DNA of 64,000 bases from Papaver somniferum (Eukaryota; Streptophyta; Magnoliopsida; Ranunculales; Papaveraceae), in NCBI RefSeq assembly GCF_003573695.1, contig NC_039358.1, positions 95,976,117 through 96,040,116 of the forward strand, read 5' to 3'. How positions within the stretch are numbered: position 1 is the stretch's first letter; each line of letters opens with the position of its first letter. The notes beneath the pieces were generated by a model. The model was given only the letters and a program-made list of their open reading frames with translations, was not told where the DNA came from and did not search any database. Below, piece by piece: positions 35,167 to 45,914 of this stretch. The position numbers and the translations under genes are program-made.

Positions 35167-35909
35167 TTGTGCATCAACGGGATGATTCCCATCTACCGAG
35201 CCTTTCTGGAAAATCTCCGGTTCCAAACTTTCTCAGAACTCCATGAAGCGGCTAAGCGATCAGCGACTACTTCTCCAGCCTTGCTAGAAAGAACAAAAAC
35301 TGTCAAAACCGAGGAGCCGCAAGACACTCGAAGCAACATCAGACGCCTAGTCAATAAACAATACAATGTTCAAACTTCCATGAATGTTGCTGAAGGAGGC
35401 AAAAGGAAAGCTTGGGCGCAACAACAAAAGAATGCTCCTCCAACGTCCCATCCTAAAAAAGTGCCAAGAAAGGAAAACCAGACTAGAAACGCACAACCAC
35501 CAGTCAGCATCAACAAGAAGATCAGGAAGCACCTGACTTTCCTTTTCCCATTGAAGAAGTGATCGAACTACTAGAAGTCTGTATCCAAGATGGTGCAATC
35601 AAACTACCTCATGTCAAAAGGGAACCAACTGCGGAATAGATGTAAAATGCATGCTACTGCCATTTCCATAGGTATGTCAGCCATCCAACAAGTGATTGCA
35701 AAAATTTGAAGCGCATTTTCAAGGAGAAGGCCGACTCAAGGGAACTAGGGACTGAAGGAGTGCACAAAAATCCTCTCACACCCTCCGAGCAGCCGGTCAA
35801 GGAAGCAGTTCAATCCTTAATTGAGCACGTCTGCGAGTTGCTGTACTTGTCAAAGGCTCAAAGAGATGATATGTTTGCTGCACTGAACCATATTGTGTCA
35901 GGCAAATGA
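35167..35909 (+). pseudogene. gypsy gag C-terminal fragments
   Basis: 35170-35560 reads INGMIPIYRAFLENLRFQTF then SELHEAAKRSA, the end of the capsid-like domain, followed by a basic linker. After a stop, 35651-35705 reads CYCHFHRYVSHPTSDCKNLK, a Cys/His knuckle-like motif (YCxFHxxxxHxxxxC) common at the end of gag in these elements. It continues as RIFKEKADSRELG to 35909. Gag binds the RNA genome and forms the particle. The N-terminal half is missing. Confidence 0.75.
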
Positions 35910-36721
35910 CTGACAATTCAGGAGAACTCCCTGAACCGCCCGTGACGGACAAAGAGATGTACGACTGGAGACTTCTCACCATGGTCCATCTCAAAGGAAA
36001 TGAATTGAAGCGAGCATTGGTCGACGTTGGCACTGCTGTTAACATCATCCCTTTGAAAACCCTCGGAGCTGCTGGTATCACTCGTCAAGAAGCAACTCAT
36101 GCTCCTATCTCAATCAGAGATCACGAAGGAATCTCCAGGGATGCTTATGGCTACATTATTCTCAACATAAGAAATGAGTCAACCTGGACCGAAGCTAAAT
36201 TCTTCATAATTAAAGAGGATCCAGGATTTGACATGGTTCTGGGGAGAGCATGGATTCATGGTGGAAAAGTTGCTGCGGTATCTTCATCTTCGGTTGCACA
36301 ATTCTTAGTCGAAGGAAGTTCTGACTCTCAACCTTTCGAGCATTTGGGAAAAGTCGAAGCCTTAATGGAACTCACGCAAAAACCTGGGGAGAATGCCCAC
36401 GAATTCTTTAGGAGGTTTTTCACTCAGGCAAGTCTTATTCGTCATGATGCATACGTGTTACCAACTTTCAAATATGCTACCCTAGTCCGGGGGCTCGCTC
36501 AAAACCTAGCTATCACCAAACACTATGAGTCGTTAGTCTCGCCTCAGCAATACTTCACCAAATGGTTAGACACAGAACCCCTCCAAATCCATCATCTTAC
36601 TAACACGGTCGTTTCTAGGATAATGACTGAGTTTCACAATCAATATCCTAAGTATTCTCCTTTGCACGAGTGTCCACATATGCCGCAGAATTGGAAAGCT
36701 CCACCAACATGGAGTCCATGA
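35906..36721 (+). pseudogene. gypsy protease with mutated active site, fused to gag-like piece
   Basis: 272 codons. LKRALVDVGTAVNIIPLKTL is the retropepsin active-site block, but the usual D-S/T/G-G reads Asp-Val-Gly. FDMVLGRAWIHGGKVAAVSSS is the second block. After residue about 140, the text KPGENAHEFFRRFFTQASLI and LVRGLAQNL resembles a gag capsid core, which should lie upstream of the protease. This implies a rearranged or recombined internal region. The frame stops at 36721. Confidence 0.7.
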
Positions 36722-36745
36722 GGGATCCCTAACCAGCAAAATATA

Positions 36746-36964
36746 TTGAAGGCACGAGCAATCCAACCCAACAAATTTCATGAAGGAGATTTAGTTCTCA
36801 AAGCAGTTAAACTCAAAGAGCGTTCAAGGAGGAAGCCTAACTGGGAAGGGCCTTTCATGATCACCAAATCCGTGGTCGGTGGGTACTACAAGTTGATCGA
36901 CATGGATGATAAAGACATTGTACCGGTGATTCGTGAGAAATGTCTCAAAGATTTTGAAGCCTAA
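36746..36964 (+). pseudogene. gypsy integrase C-terminal domain
   Basis: The translation reads FHEGDLVLKAVKLKERSRRK, PNWEGPFMITKSVVGGYYKL, then IDMDD to REKCLKDFEA. It matches the end of plant gypsy pol (FxxGDLVLRxV, KLxPxWEGPFxV, GAYxLxDxDG, N/DxLKxYYx). The catalytic core that should precede it is deleted. It marks the 3' end of pol on the plus strand. Confidence 0.82.
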
Positions 36965-37258
36965 GAAAGGGACATTTGAGGTACTGGAGTTCAGGACATG
37001 AACGTCCAAAACATCTGAATTTGGCATTTAGGATTTTCTTTCATTATATTTTCAATTCCTCCAAAACGTGTGCATACTTGCGCTCAATATTTGGAAATTC
37101 AGCAATCTATTAAAGTTCTTTATTTAAGAAAAATATCTATCAAATCCAAAATCCAAAAGAAAATCCTCAATCGAATTCAAAACCTATCAAAAATCAAAAC
37201 CCAAATAAAATCTCACATCTCTCAGAAGTTCAGTGTTCATGAGATTACGAAAAGGAAA

Positions 37259-40200
37259 CTAAAGAAAGCCGTCAAAGAATGATTTTTGCTTCTCAACATT
37301 CTCCAAGACCTGTAGAGATGCTTTCTCCAACTCCAGCTTTTTGGTCAGTTCAGCAAATTCAATCATCTTCTTCATCACGACTTCACTAGTATTAGGGATG
37401 TTCTCCACCACTGCATCCTTGATGGTATTGATCTTTTGACAAAGCCACTTCAAGTTAAAGCCAAGTCTCTCAGAATTCTTCAAGTTGTACTCCCAATCAA
37501 AGAGTACATCTCGAGTCACAGTACTTCTGGACCTGGTATGAATATCATCTATAACACGCAATATGATCTCTACTTGCCTTGTCAAGAAATAGCTATGCTC
37601 TGGATCCTTCGTAACAACAAAGTGGCCATACATCCCCCACAACTTCTCATACATACCAACGTACCTAGCGGGGACGCTGAATCCACCAACTAACGTGTGA
37701 TTTGGGAGTGTCTCACCGAATTGAGGATCAAAAGCAACCCCTGCATTGGTGATAGGCGCATTTATATGTCTATTTTGATCTCAATTACATGTATTGTTAT
37801 TGCTCAATTTTGTACTTATTTAGTTATTTATGTCTTTGTAGGTGTTTTTGGAGAAATAAGCTTTTGCAGAGAAATTGGCTCGAAAAGTGGTCCCAGACGA
37901 CGTACTACAGACACCCGGGAAGTATGTTGGAGACACCCCAGAAAAGTTATATTTACACCCCAGATGAATTGCTATCTACACCGCCAAATGGATAAGGGGC
38001 ACCCAGTTGATAAGGGATGGCCACTTGATAATCACACCCCTGGTCCGGATAAGGGGAGGTCATCCCCTACCTTTTGAATTTTGGAAGTTGGAGGGAAATT
38101 TTTTAAGAAGCGAGAACAGTTTAGGGTTTGATTTTTAAGCGATCTTGAAGGAGATTCAATCGCCATATAAAGTTGGACTGGACTTGATTTAGTTAAACAG
38201 GGTTGGTATGGGTGTTTGGATAGACTAGATTGGGCTTTATCATTGGTTCTCGATAAACAGGGAGAAGAAAAAAAATTCACCGGACTTTCTTTACAACAGG
38301 GAAAGAGAAAAGGTTATCAGGATCTCGTTGGTATTTTTTTGGAAGTTACATGTAGAATACAATCACCTAGGATTTGTTCTGGAGATATTATTAGAAGGTT
38401 TCGGCAGCTGGATACGCGTAATGAAAATTCAGAGGAGTTATTCTCGTGACTTGACCGTGAAGAAGAAGAAAGAAATGTTGGAAGATTTTGGGGAGATTAA
38501 ATCGACCTGTTGGTGTATATAAGGTGCGGGGGAGTCTCATAAACGGGAGTCGAGAGTTTGGGGGTCGATAGAATCGGAGCAGAGAAGCGCAGGTGAAGTT
38601 GCAGGAATATTCACCTGCTGCTGGTGAACAAGAAAATCTGAAGAACATTGGACAGACGAGAACAGTCGCAAAGGCTGTCGTATTCAAACAGCACATCAGA
38701 AGTATCGCTGTTCAATAGATCACATATATCATAAGCTGTCATCTTTTCTCTGTAATAGTTCAACACCCATTGTAACATCTGTTTGTAACGCCAATACAGC
38801 GTTGCAAACTGTCTGCTTTATAGGTTTTCTCTTGTTTTTCACCTATTTGAGCTATGAACACCTATTTTGAGAACGTGGATAATATGAGGAGCTAAACCCC
38901 TTAGCCGAGGCGACGGAGGAAGCCATTGTTCCATGAAAAGTGGTATATTTCTATTTTAATTAATTCTTGCAATTTTTTTATGATTATTTGCATGGAACTA
39001 ATATTGAAAATTGATTTTTATTGAATAATTGTGATCTGTTTTGATGGAGCATGCTTAGTTTAAGACTTTTGATGTTTCATGGTTGATGTATACAATTGTT
39101 ACTTCAAAAATCTACTAGAGGCAATATATTAGAATCACTTTAAACGCAAAGAATTGCATGAATATTGATTAGATTAAATCACTTAATTGGTCAAGGGTGG
39201 AATCCTGAGTCTCGGTGCTTTTTATAATCTTGATAACAACTTCATCTTAAGTTTTTATTTTAATTCAAGTCTAAAACAAATCTTCACAAGTCTGAGTGAA
39301 CGACAACTTTACTACCACTTTCTACAACAACATAAAAACTACATCAATTGGGATATTCATGCACTATTATACGCTTCTCAATAACTGGAGCAACATCAAC
39401 AATCATAGGGGCGACTTCAGACGAAGCAGTTTCTGCCATTCTTGGTTCGGGTTCCACTGTCTCAGGAACAATTGGAGTTTCTGCCACCTCTACGGCATCG
39501 ACAACTAGCACTTTATGACCTTGAGTCGCAGGGATGGAGGCTTCATCATCAACAGCACCAAGATTTCCCAAACCGTCACCATCAGGTCCATTATTCCCAA
39601 CTTCGACATTTGGCACCTAATGCGAAGATTACATGGGATTAGAAGAATTCAAGTGTGGAAACCTAGTACAACCATAAAATCAAGAAAGTAAGTGAACTAA
39701 CATCATCTAAGTTCCTTATTATGCATCTAAAATATACACAAACGCTGCAAAAGTTGTGAAACACGTTTCCAAGCAAGCTCAGCTGAAGAAAATTTACACT
39801 GCCCCGTGTTCAATGACGAACTGGGAGAAATTGTTGGGGAATATAGAGCCTGTCTATATACCATTCTCTTATTATGTAAGTTCTCTACAACGTGTAAAAA
39901 TTTCATAACGATTGGATGAACGAGCAAAGAGATGTGGCCAAAACATTGGACTACATGCCAGCTGAAAAATTTCTGGAAGTCTCCTGAAAGTTCACTGTTT
40001 CGCCTTTTTCATGCCCTAAACATGCTCAAAACTCAAAAAGATTCTTCACTTAAGCTTGGAATTTTTCTGGGCTTGAAGATACATATGCAGATCGCGAAAA
40101 TCCGACTTCGAACGAAGATTCCACGGTGTTTTGGTTAAAAGGCTGAAGTCTGAAATTTTCTGGTGACGTATTTCAGCAAAATTACTCGTATGCTCACATG

Positions 40201-40956
40201 GATTCTCATTCATTCATTCACAAATCAGAAATTTCATACTTCTATGAAGATATTACAGGATACATGCTTACTAGGGGAGTCTCTAAATCATTTGAAGGCT
40301 CGGCAATGCCGGAATCTCCATTGGCAACGCCGCTATCTCCATTCAGTTCGGGATTTCGGGAATTCTCCATATTCCCATATCCCAAAGAAGAGCACGCTTC
40401 ATCAACGTGCTGCTTATCTACAATGATTTCTTCCTGGATTCATCAACAATAATTAGTATTATTTCATTCAAGGAGATGCCACAATCACCTACACGAAAGA
40501 GATACTTACATCGATTTCTTCATCAGATTCCTGAATTGTTTGGCCGGGAACAAGTTGAAGACCGTCAATCGATGGAGCAAAAGTATGAAAAGAAATAACA
40601 AACCTTGGTCTCATGATCCTAATTTCACGGTCAAAGTCATGACACAAGGAGCGCTAACAACTCACCAAAGAAACGGCTTGGGACTGCACGTCATTTGCTA
40701 ACCTCCTGTGGTCCTTACTTCTGGGTTCTCCGCTCCCGTAGACTTTCTTCCTCCGTGGAGTCTACATTGATCTAGGATTTCACTATACGATCATCCTGGG
40801 GTAAAGCTAATGAAATAACCAGAAGTACAATTCAGTATGAACGATCTCTCACCATCACTCAGAGGTCCCAGGGGTACCATTTCTTAAAGTTTCATCCATA
40901 GAGATGTCATCTCTGGAAACACCATCTTTGGAAGTATCATCCTGGGAATCAGTCAT
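37259..40956 (-). pseudogene. Spliced antisense gene carried by the gypsy element, split by a solo LTR
   Basis: On the minus strand, opposite to the retroelement, four exon candidates read as coding. Exon 1 starts at ATG 40956 (MTDSQDDTSKDGVSRDD, ending near 40858, donor unclear). Exon 2 is 40761-40510 (basic start TPRRKKVYG, later MRPRFVISFHTFAPS; one in-frame TAG; donor GTAAGT). Exon 3 is 40433-40272 (acceptor TCCAG, acidic, donor GTAAGC). Exon 4 is 39616-37259, starting after ATTAG. Exons 2-4 join in phase 0. Exon 4 is interrupted by the LTR at 37750-39346; without the LTR and one TSD copy it is 756 bases, a continuous frame. The C-terminus (YEKLWGMYGH, FNLKWLCQKI, then a Lys/Glu-rich coiled-coil-like end) resembles uncharacterised plant proteins; function unknown. 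Total about 420 residues. Confidence 0.65.
37750..39346 (+). mobile_element. Solo LTR with perfect 5-bp target duplication
   Basis: 1597 bp starting TGATAGGCGC and ending CTACATCA, flanked by ATTGG at 37745-37749 and 39347-39351. TG/CA ends, a perfect 5-bp duplication and lack of internal coding sequence identify a solo LTR, formed when the two LTRs of an element recombine. Within it, 37770-37870 (TTTATATGTCTATTTTGATC onward) and 38880-38930 (CTAAACCCCTTAGC) look like regulatory parts. Orientation is not proven. It landed inside exon 4 of the antisense gene. Confidence 0.88.
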
Positions 40957-41159
40957 TCTTGCAAAGTGGCTATTTCAACACATCGTTCATACAAAGCACA
41001 GGATTCGACAAAACAATGAATCATGGAATAAAGGTGCTCACAAACACGCAACAAAAATGGTAATCCTCAACTCTTACCTATTTAGGGTTTCACGAACTTA
41101 GTGATAATAACGTAAAAACCTCAAAAAACTTGCTCGCTTCTTCAAACTTGCCAAGACGA

Positions 41160-41870
41160 GCAAAGTTCATTATTTAAAGTCAACACCTGACTTTTCATGA
41201 AACTATGAATAATTCACATAACCTTTCATGTGAACATTCGCTGATTTTCTATATACATATATTGTGTCATCACGTATACAATTGTTTGCTTTCAACAATG
41301 CTCAAAAATCATAAATTGATTTTCATAAAACAGTGAACAACCCACGTAAATTTTCACTGAGTGAACATCCACTGGTTTTCCGAAAATTGGACAGACGTCC
41401 ATTCTACAATTGCGAAAACTCACATACAAATATTATTTCACCGTGAATAATTGTCTACTTTCAATAGTTGTTCAAAATCAAAACATTGATTTTACAAAAA
41501 TATATAACGTGAAACTCACGTAACTTTGAAAATGTGTATTTTCTTGGTCCCTCTCGTGAGCATCCGTCTTTGAAAAGAGAGTATATTTTCAAAAATAAAA
41601 AATTTTCATGAAAGCTCATAGACAAAATTTTATTACTAACAGACGCACGTCTATTCAAAAAAAAAAAGAAAAAACTTTTCTCTCGTACGAGCATCCACCT
41701 TTGAAATGAGGGTTTGTACACTTTGTGAAACCTCACATATTTAAAAAATTAAATTTTGGTTTTCATGAAAGCTCATAGACAAAATTTTATATCATTAGAC
41801 TCAGGTCTATTTTGTTTGTTTCTTAAACTAACGAACGAAGACCTGTTCTTAAAACAAGGATTTCCTTTTT
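41160..41870. repeat. Partial tandem duplication in the gypsy 3' region
   Basis: GAAAGCTCATAGACAAAATT occurs at about 41611 and 41767, and GAGCATCC followed by CCTTTGAAA-like text at about 41558 and 41690. This indicates imperfect units of about 135-155 bp. Similar CATTGATTTT/CACGTAA phrases recur from 41160 on. No coding signal. Confidence 0.6.
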
Positions 41871-42125
41871 GGGGTCGAGCCCGTAAACGCTAAACTGACC
41901 AAAACTGGACGTCCGACCAACCAAATCAAATCAGCAGTGCCTCATCTCTCCGTGCTCATGGGATGACACTCTATCACACTATCAGAGTCCTCACCCGAAC
42001 AGTTGCTCGTCCATGACAACATTTGGGCAAATTGAGGATTCTGAAAACACCTTTGTAGAATGAGTTCAACCACCGACTGAAAATCACCATTTAATGCTTA
42101 CTGCGGAACATGACTGTCCCTCACG

Positions 42126-42139
42126 AAGCAAGGGACTTA
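42126..42139 (+). promoter_or_regulatory. Polypurine-like tract before 3' LTR
   Basis: AAGCAAGGGACTTA directly precedes the LTR start TGTTGATGG (one A between). The position fits the primer for plus-strand cDNA synthesis in an LTR retroelement. Confidence 0.5.
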
Positions 42140-42359
42140 ATGTTGATGGTGGATTTTCAACAAAGGGAAAAATCGTAAAATCATGAGGCATGTTTTTGAC
42201 ACGGCTTCCAGGCATGCAACGATTCATATTTTACGAAGCCATGATGAATATGTTTTCGAAAAACCTCCACTAGATGAGCGTTCAGTACCTGGCATTTCGT
42301 CGTGACCTCTATGCAGAATAACATATTTGGGCGGTTCTCCATAGATTGAAAGCTTAACG

Positions 42360-42570
42360 CCTTCAGGACGTCGGTGACACTCACTGTTCCCTGACTGCAG
42401 GAGAGAGACCCACCTCCGCATAGAAGAAAAGTTGGGCGGCGGATGCCTTCAGGACGTCGGTGACACTCACCGTTCCCTGATTATGTGGAGAGATTGTACA
42501 TAGATTCAGGCATTTCTCCATAGATTGAGAGCACTAACGCCTTCAGGTCGTAAACAACATCGTGACTCCC
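42360..42570. repeat. Three imperfect repeats of about 85-94 bp
   Basis: GCCTTCAGGACGTCGGTGAC or its close relative starts at 42359, 42445 and 42539. Each is followed by TGTTCCCTGACT-like or GACTCCCTGACT text. Confidence 0.75.
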
Positions 42571-42680
42571 TGACTATGCACCATTCAGAATAGATGTGAC
42601 GCTTTAACTGGCTAACATCTTTTCTGCAATAGGTTAATTCTTCTGTGACATTCACTACTGAATTCCCAGAATAATCTATC

Positions 42681-43016
42681 ATTGCTCCTATTCCATGGTC
42701 TAATCCACGGCCTGATCCCATGGAATGGAAATAATAATTGCTCCTATTCCATGGTCGAATCCACGTCCTGATCCCATGGAATGGAAATAACAATTGCTCC
42801 TATTCCATGGTCGAATCCACGACCTGATCCCATGTAATGGCAATAACAATTGCTCCTATTCCATGATCGAGTCCACGGCCTGATCCCATGGAATGGAAAT
42901 AACAATTGCTCATATTCCATGGTCAAATCCACGTCCTGATCCCATGGAATGGAAATAACAATTGCTCCTATTCCATGGTCAAATCCACGGCCTGATCCCA
43001 TGGAATGACAATAAAA
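42681..43016. repeat. 56-bp minisatellite with hairpin in every unit
   Basis: Six consecutive units start at 42681, 42737, 42793, 42849, 42905 and 42961, exactly 56 bp apart (ATTGCTCCTATTCCATGG...). Each contains the inverted pair ATTCCATGG / CCATGGAAT about 18-20 bases apart. More degenerate units continue to about 43260. Lies inside the 3' LTR. Confidence 0.92.
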
Positions 43017-43639
43017 CAACTGTACTATCTCATTACTCCGATTTCATGATCGAATCCACTGATCTCATGAAATGGTAATGGATAATCTTAATTACTCTGA
43101 TTCTATGGTCGAATCCACGATCCCATAGAATGGTAATGCTTGTTCTATTATTCTGAATTCGTATTCGAATCCATAGTTGATCCTATGAATTAATAATAAA
43201 CAACTATTCATTTTATTGCTTAGTTTCATGAATTATTCTCCACTGAATTTCATAAATTAGTAATAAATATTCAGCAATCGGGCATCTGGACCATCACTGA
43301 GTAAGCCCCACCAAAATGGTGCAAGTGTACCCGACAATGATGCACGACTGAGCACCCAGATGCACGAACGAGCATCCAAAAATGTGAAACAATGAGGAAT
43401 CCTTCGCAAAACATGAGAAAATAATTAAATAATAATAAAATAATAGGAAGCACTCAGGGTGGGCCCGCCAGCCGTGCCCTACCCATGGTCGGTCCGTGCC
43501 TCTCCCATTATTTTCCTTATTTTTGTTATTTCATGAACTCATGAAAACTCCTTGGTTTTAGCAACTTTCCTTGTTTTTTGCAAAAAACTCGTGAATTCTC
43601 CATAACTTCGTGGATTCACCAAATAATATTATAAAATAA

Positions 43640-43920
43640 GGAAAGGTGTGCGGGACCGGGAAACCCAGCCGGCCGGCCATGCCGGGGTCGTGGTCGGTCC
43701 CACACCTCACAATCCTTAGCTTTTTGTAATTATTCCCTAATCTCATGAAACTCCTTGATTCAATAAAAACTCATGGATTCTCCATATCTTCAAGGATTCT
43801 CCATAACTTCAAGGATTCACGAAAAATAATAAAAATAGGGAAAGGTGTGCGGGACCGGGAAACCTGGTCGGCCATGCCCTAGCCGTGGTCGGTCCCACAC
43901 CTTGCAATCCCTAATCTTTC
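43640..43920. repeat. Duplicated GTGTGCGGGACCGGG block
   Basis: GGAAAGGTGTGCGGGACCGG starts at about 43641 and 43840, followed in both by a GGCCATGCC...GTGGTCGGTCCCACACC text, about 199 bp apart. GTGTGCGGGACCG and CGGTCCCACAC form an inverted pair within each unit. A related, shorter block starts near 43450. Confidence 0.75.
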
Positions 43921-44832
43921 ATAATTATTATTTTTCTCAATTTGTGAAACTCCGGGGTTTGAGCAAAATTCATGATTTCTTCATATTTTCTCAAATATTG
44001 CTCGAATCACGAAAAACCAAAAGCCAACATAGTCACACGACTAGCTATCCTCTCACGACAATTCTAAATATTAAAATATTTTATTTTAATATTTTCAAAA
44101 TATTGATGAATTGACATACATGCTCATTCCAACAAAAATCGAGAATTCTCAGTCAAGATGAAACTCTTCTGAAAATTCACGATGCTGCTCGAACGCGCAT
44201 CAGAAAATACTGAAACTCTCAGTATGGAGACACGGACACCACGACAACACATGCATGCCTTCATGACCGACCAGAGTAATTCCTAGGTCTTGCAGAAAGC
44301 CGGTCCCACACATTTTCATAATTCTGACCTAATTTGCTCAATTGCTCATACTGGGCCCGAGCTCTCTCCAACCAACTGGGGAATTCTCCAAATGACCAAC
44401 AACTGGTCCCGTGACCACCAAGGTCCGGTCCCATGCTCTCTTGGTCGGTCCCCATATCTCATACTTAGGTTTTATCACCTAATGCTGAATCCAGAAATAT
44501 TTCAGTAAATGATGAAACTACCATTTAATCATCATTCTTTCACAAACTATCAAACTGAGAACCTTGGTGCGTGCTTACTCGAGCACTGGGAACCACATGG
44601 ACTCCCATCATCCCATGTGGTCGGTCCCTCTATCACTCATGACCAATCTTCAGCAATTCTCCAATTGATGGAGGATTGACCAAAAAATTAGGTTTTTCGA
44701 ATGAACGCTCTGTGAAACCATCATTCTGAGCACTCTTCGAACACTAATAAAATTTACGTTGATTCACTAATCAACATCAATATTTTAATTGATATTTTAC
44801 TGGGTCACGTCACCAGTAAATAATTGGCTGAA

Positions 44833-45090
44833 TCGAGCAACACTTGCTCGATTACCCGAATATAATCAATATTCGACAATTCATCGATAATTCGTCATAT
44901 TGAGCAATACTTGCTCAGTTGCACGTAAGATTATCAAAATCGTTAATTTGGTGAATTGAGCAATACTTTCTCAGTTGCCCATCAAATTCTTAGTATTCAG
45001 TAATTCGCAGAATTGAACAATACTTGCTTAGCTTCTCATCAAATTCTCAATACTCAATAATTTGCAGGATTGAGCAATACTTGCTCAGTC
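44833..45090. repeat. Array of TTGAGCAATACTTGCTCA hairpins at 56-57 bp spacing
   Basis: The perfect or near-perfect palindrome TGAGCAA-TAC-TTGCTCA occurs at 44833, 44901, 44957, 45013 and 45070 (spacings 68, 56, 56, 57). The intervening text (ATCAAATTCTCAATACTCAA and relatives) is also repeated. The period matches the array at 42681-43016 although the sequences differ. Confidence 0.85.
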
Positions 45091-45914
45091 GCTCGTCAGT
45101 AATTCATCATACTGACATCTCTTCAGAGAACTACATGTTCGACCCGTGAATTGCTGAACATTCATCATTCATGCTCGATTCAATGAAACTCAGACTCATT
45201 GTCAACAATTGACTACTCAAAACACGTCTATCCTGTAGACTCCACGACTTGTGAGACATCAATCACGTCACAAATGAGGGGATATCACTTATGGTTTTGG
45301 TATGGTGGTCTACAGCACGTGGATTCATCCACAACGAGAAATGTGCGTAAGTCGTGTAAACGGTTGAAGGAGTTAGCAAAGTAGTGGGTGCACGATCAGT
45401 CAAGTCTCCACACGACAAGGAACTGACTTTACCACGATCTCCCACTTTCCCACTCTTTCACTCAAGAAACCGTCACGCTTACAGGGATTAGTGGTTCATC
45501 ATTCTTGCAATATAAATAAGTCAAAATCGAGGACGACAAATCATCAGTATCAACGTTTTCCCGTCAACAACTCGATACAAACTTATTCACAGAACTCAAC
45601 TTCAGCAGTTCACCATTACTGCAGAAACCTTCAACACACCCACAATCCTCGATCATCACTGATCCCACACAATTCTCAGCTTCCCTCCTACAGATCAACA
45701 CATCTCCCTCTTTGCGACCGAATTGATTCTGGAACGGCCATTGTCTTGGTTTAGGCCGAAGTCATACAGATTGATTTCCCGAATCTAAGCACCCCCTTTG
45801 CAGCGGTGCATCTGTGTGAGGATTAACATTTTGTCCGGCTGCGGAGTCTCGACGTCACGCTCGTCTCTCCACTTTCCCAAAAAACTGGAGAATCGTTTTT
45901 CCCCATCCACAACA

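Larger units (their letters stand above)
35165..45914 (+). mobile_element. Tat-like Ty3/gypsy element, internally deleted, with long antisense-coding 3' region
   Basis: Plus-strand order: gag C-terminal pieces (35167-35780), protease (35906-36290), a gag-like fragment out of place (36340-36520), the integrase C-terminal domain (36746-36964), about 5.2 kb of sequence with an antisense gene, a polypurine-like tract AAGCAAGGGACTTA (42126-42139), and a 3.8-kb 3' LTR (42141-45914). RT, RNase H and the integrase core are absent. No 5' LTR is present: the left end abuts a LINE. Extra open frames between pol and the 3' LTR are known in Tat-lineage elements such as Grande. Confidence 0.8.
42141..45914 (+). 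repeat. 3' LTR (3.8 kb) of the Tat-like gypsy element
   Basis: Begins TGTTGATGGTGGATTTTC and ends CATCCACAACA. The same family, in minus orientation, forms the solo LTR at 55499-57880: it begins TGTTGATGGTGGATTTTA on the minus strand and both copies share GGAACGGCCATT and GGTTTAGGCC near the end. The copy here is longer because it contains minisatellite arrays (42360-42560, 42681-43260, 43640-43910, 44833-45090). TGGTCGGTCCC-type phrases recur throughout. Confidence 0.75.

Noticed and set aside
32264..35180. Target-site duplication for the second LINE
   Set aside because: The bases left of the T run are not found right of the 5' end, nor after the gypsy LTR at 45914.
42681..43016. Possible CRISPR-like array
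   Set aside because: Units are contiguous 56-bp tandem repeats with no unique spacers, in a plant LTR.
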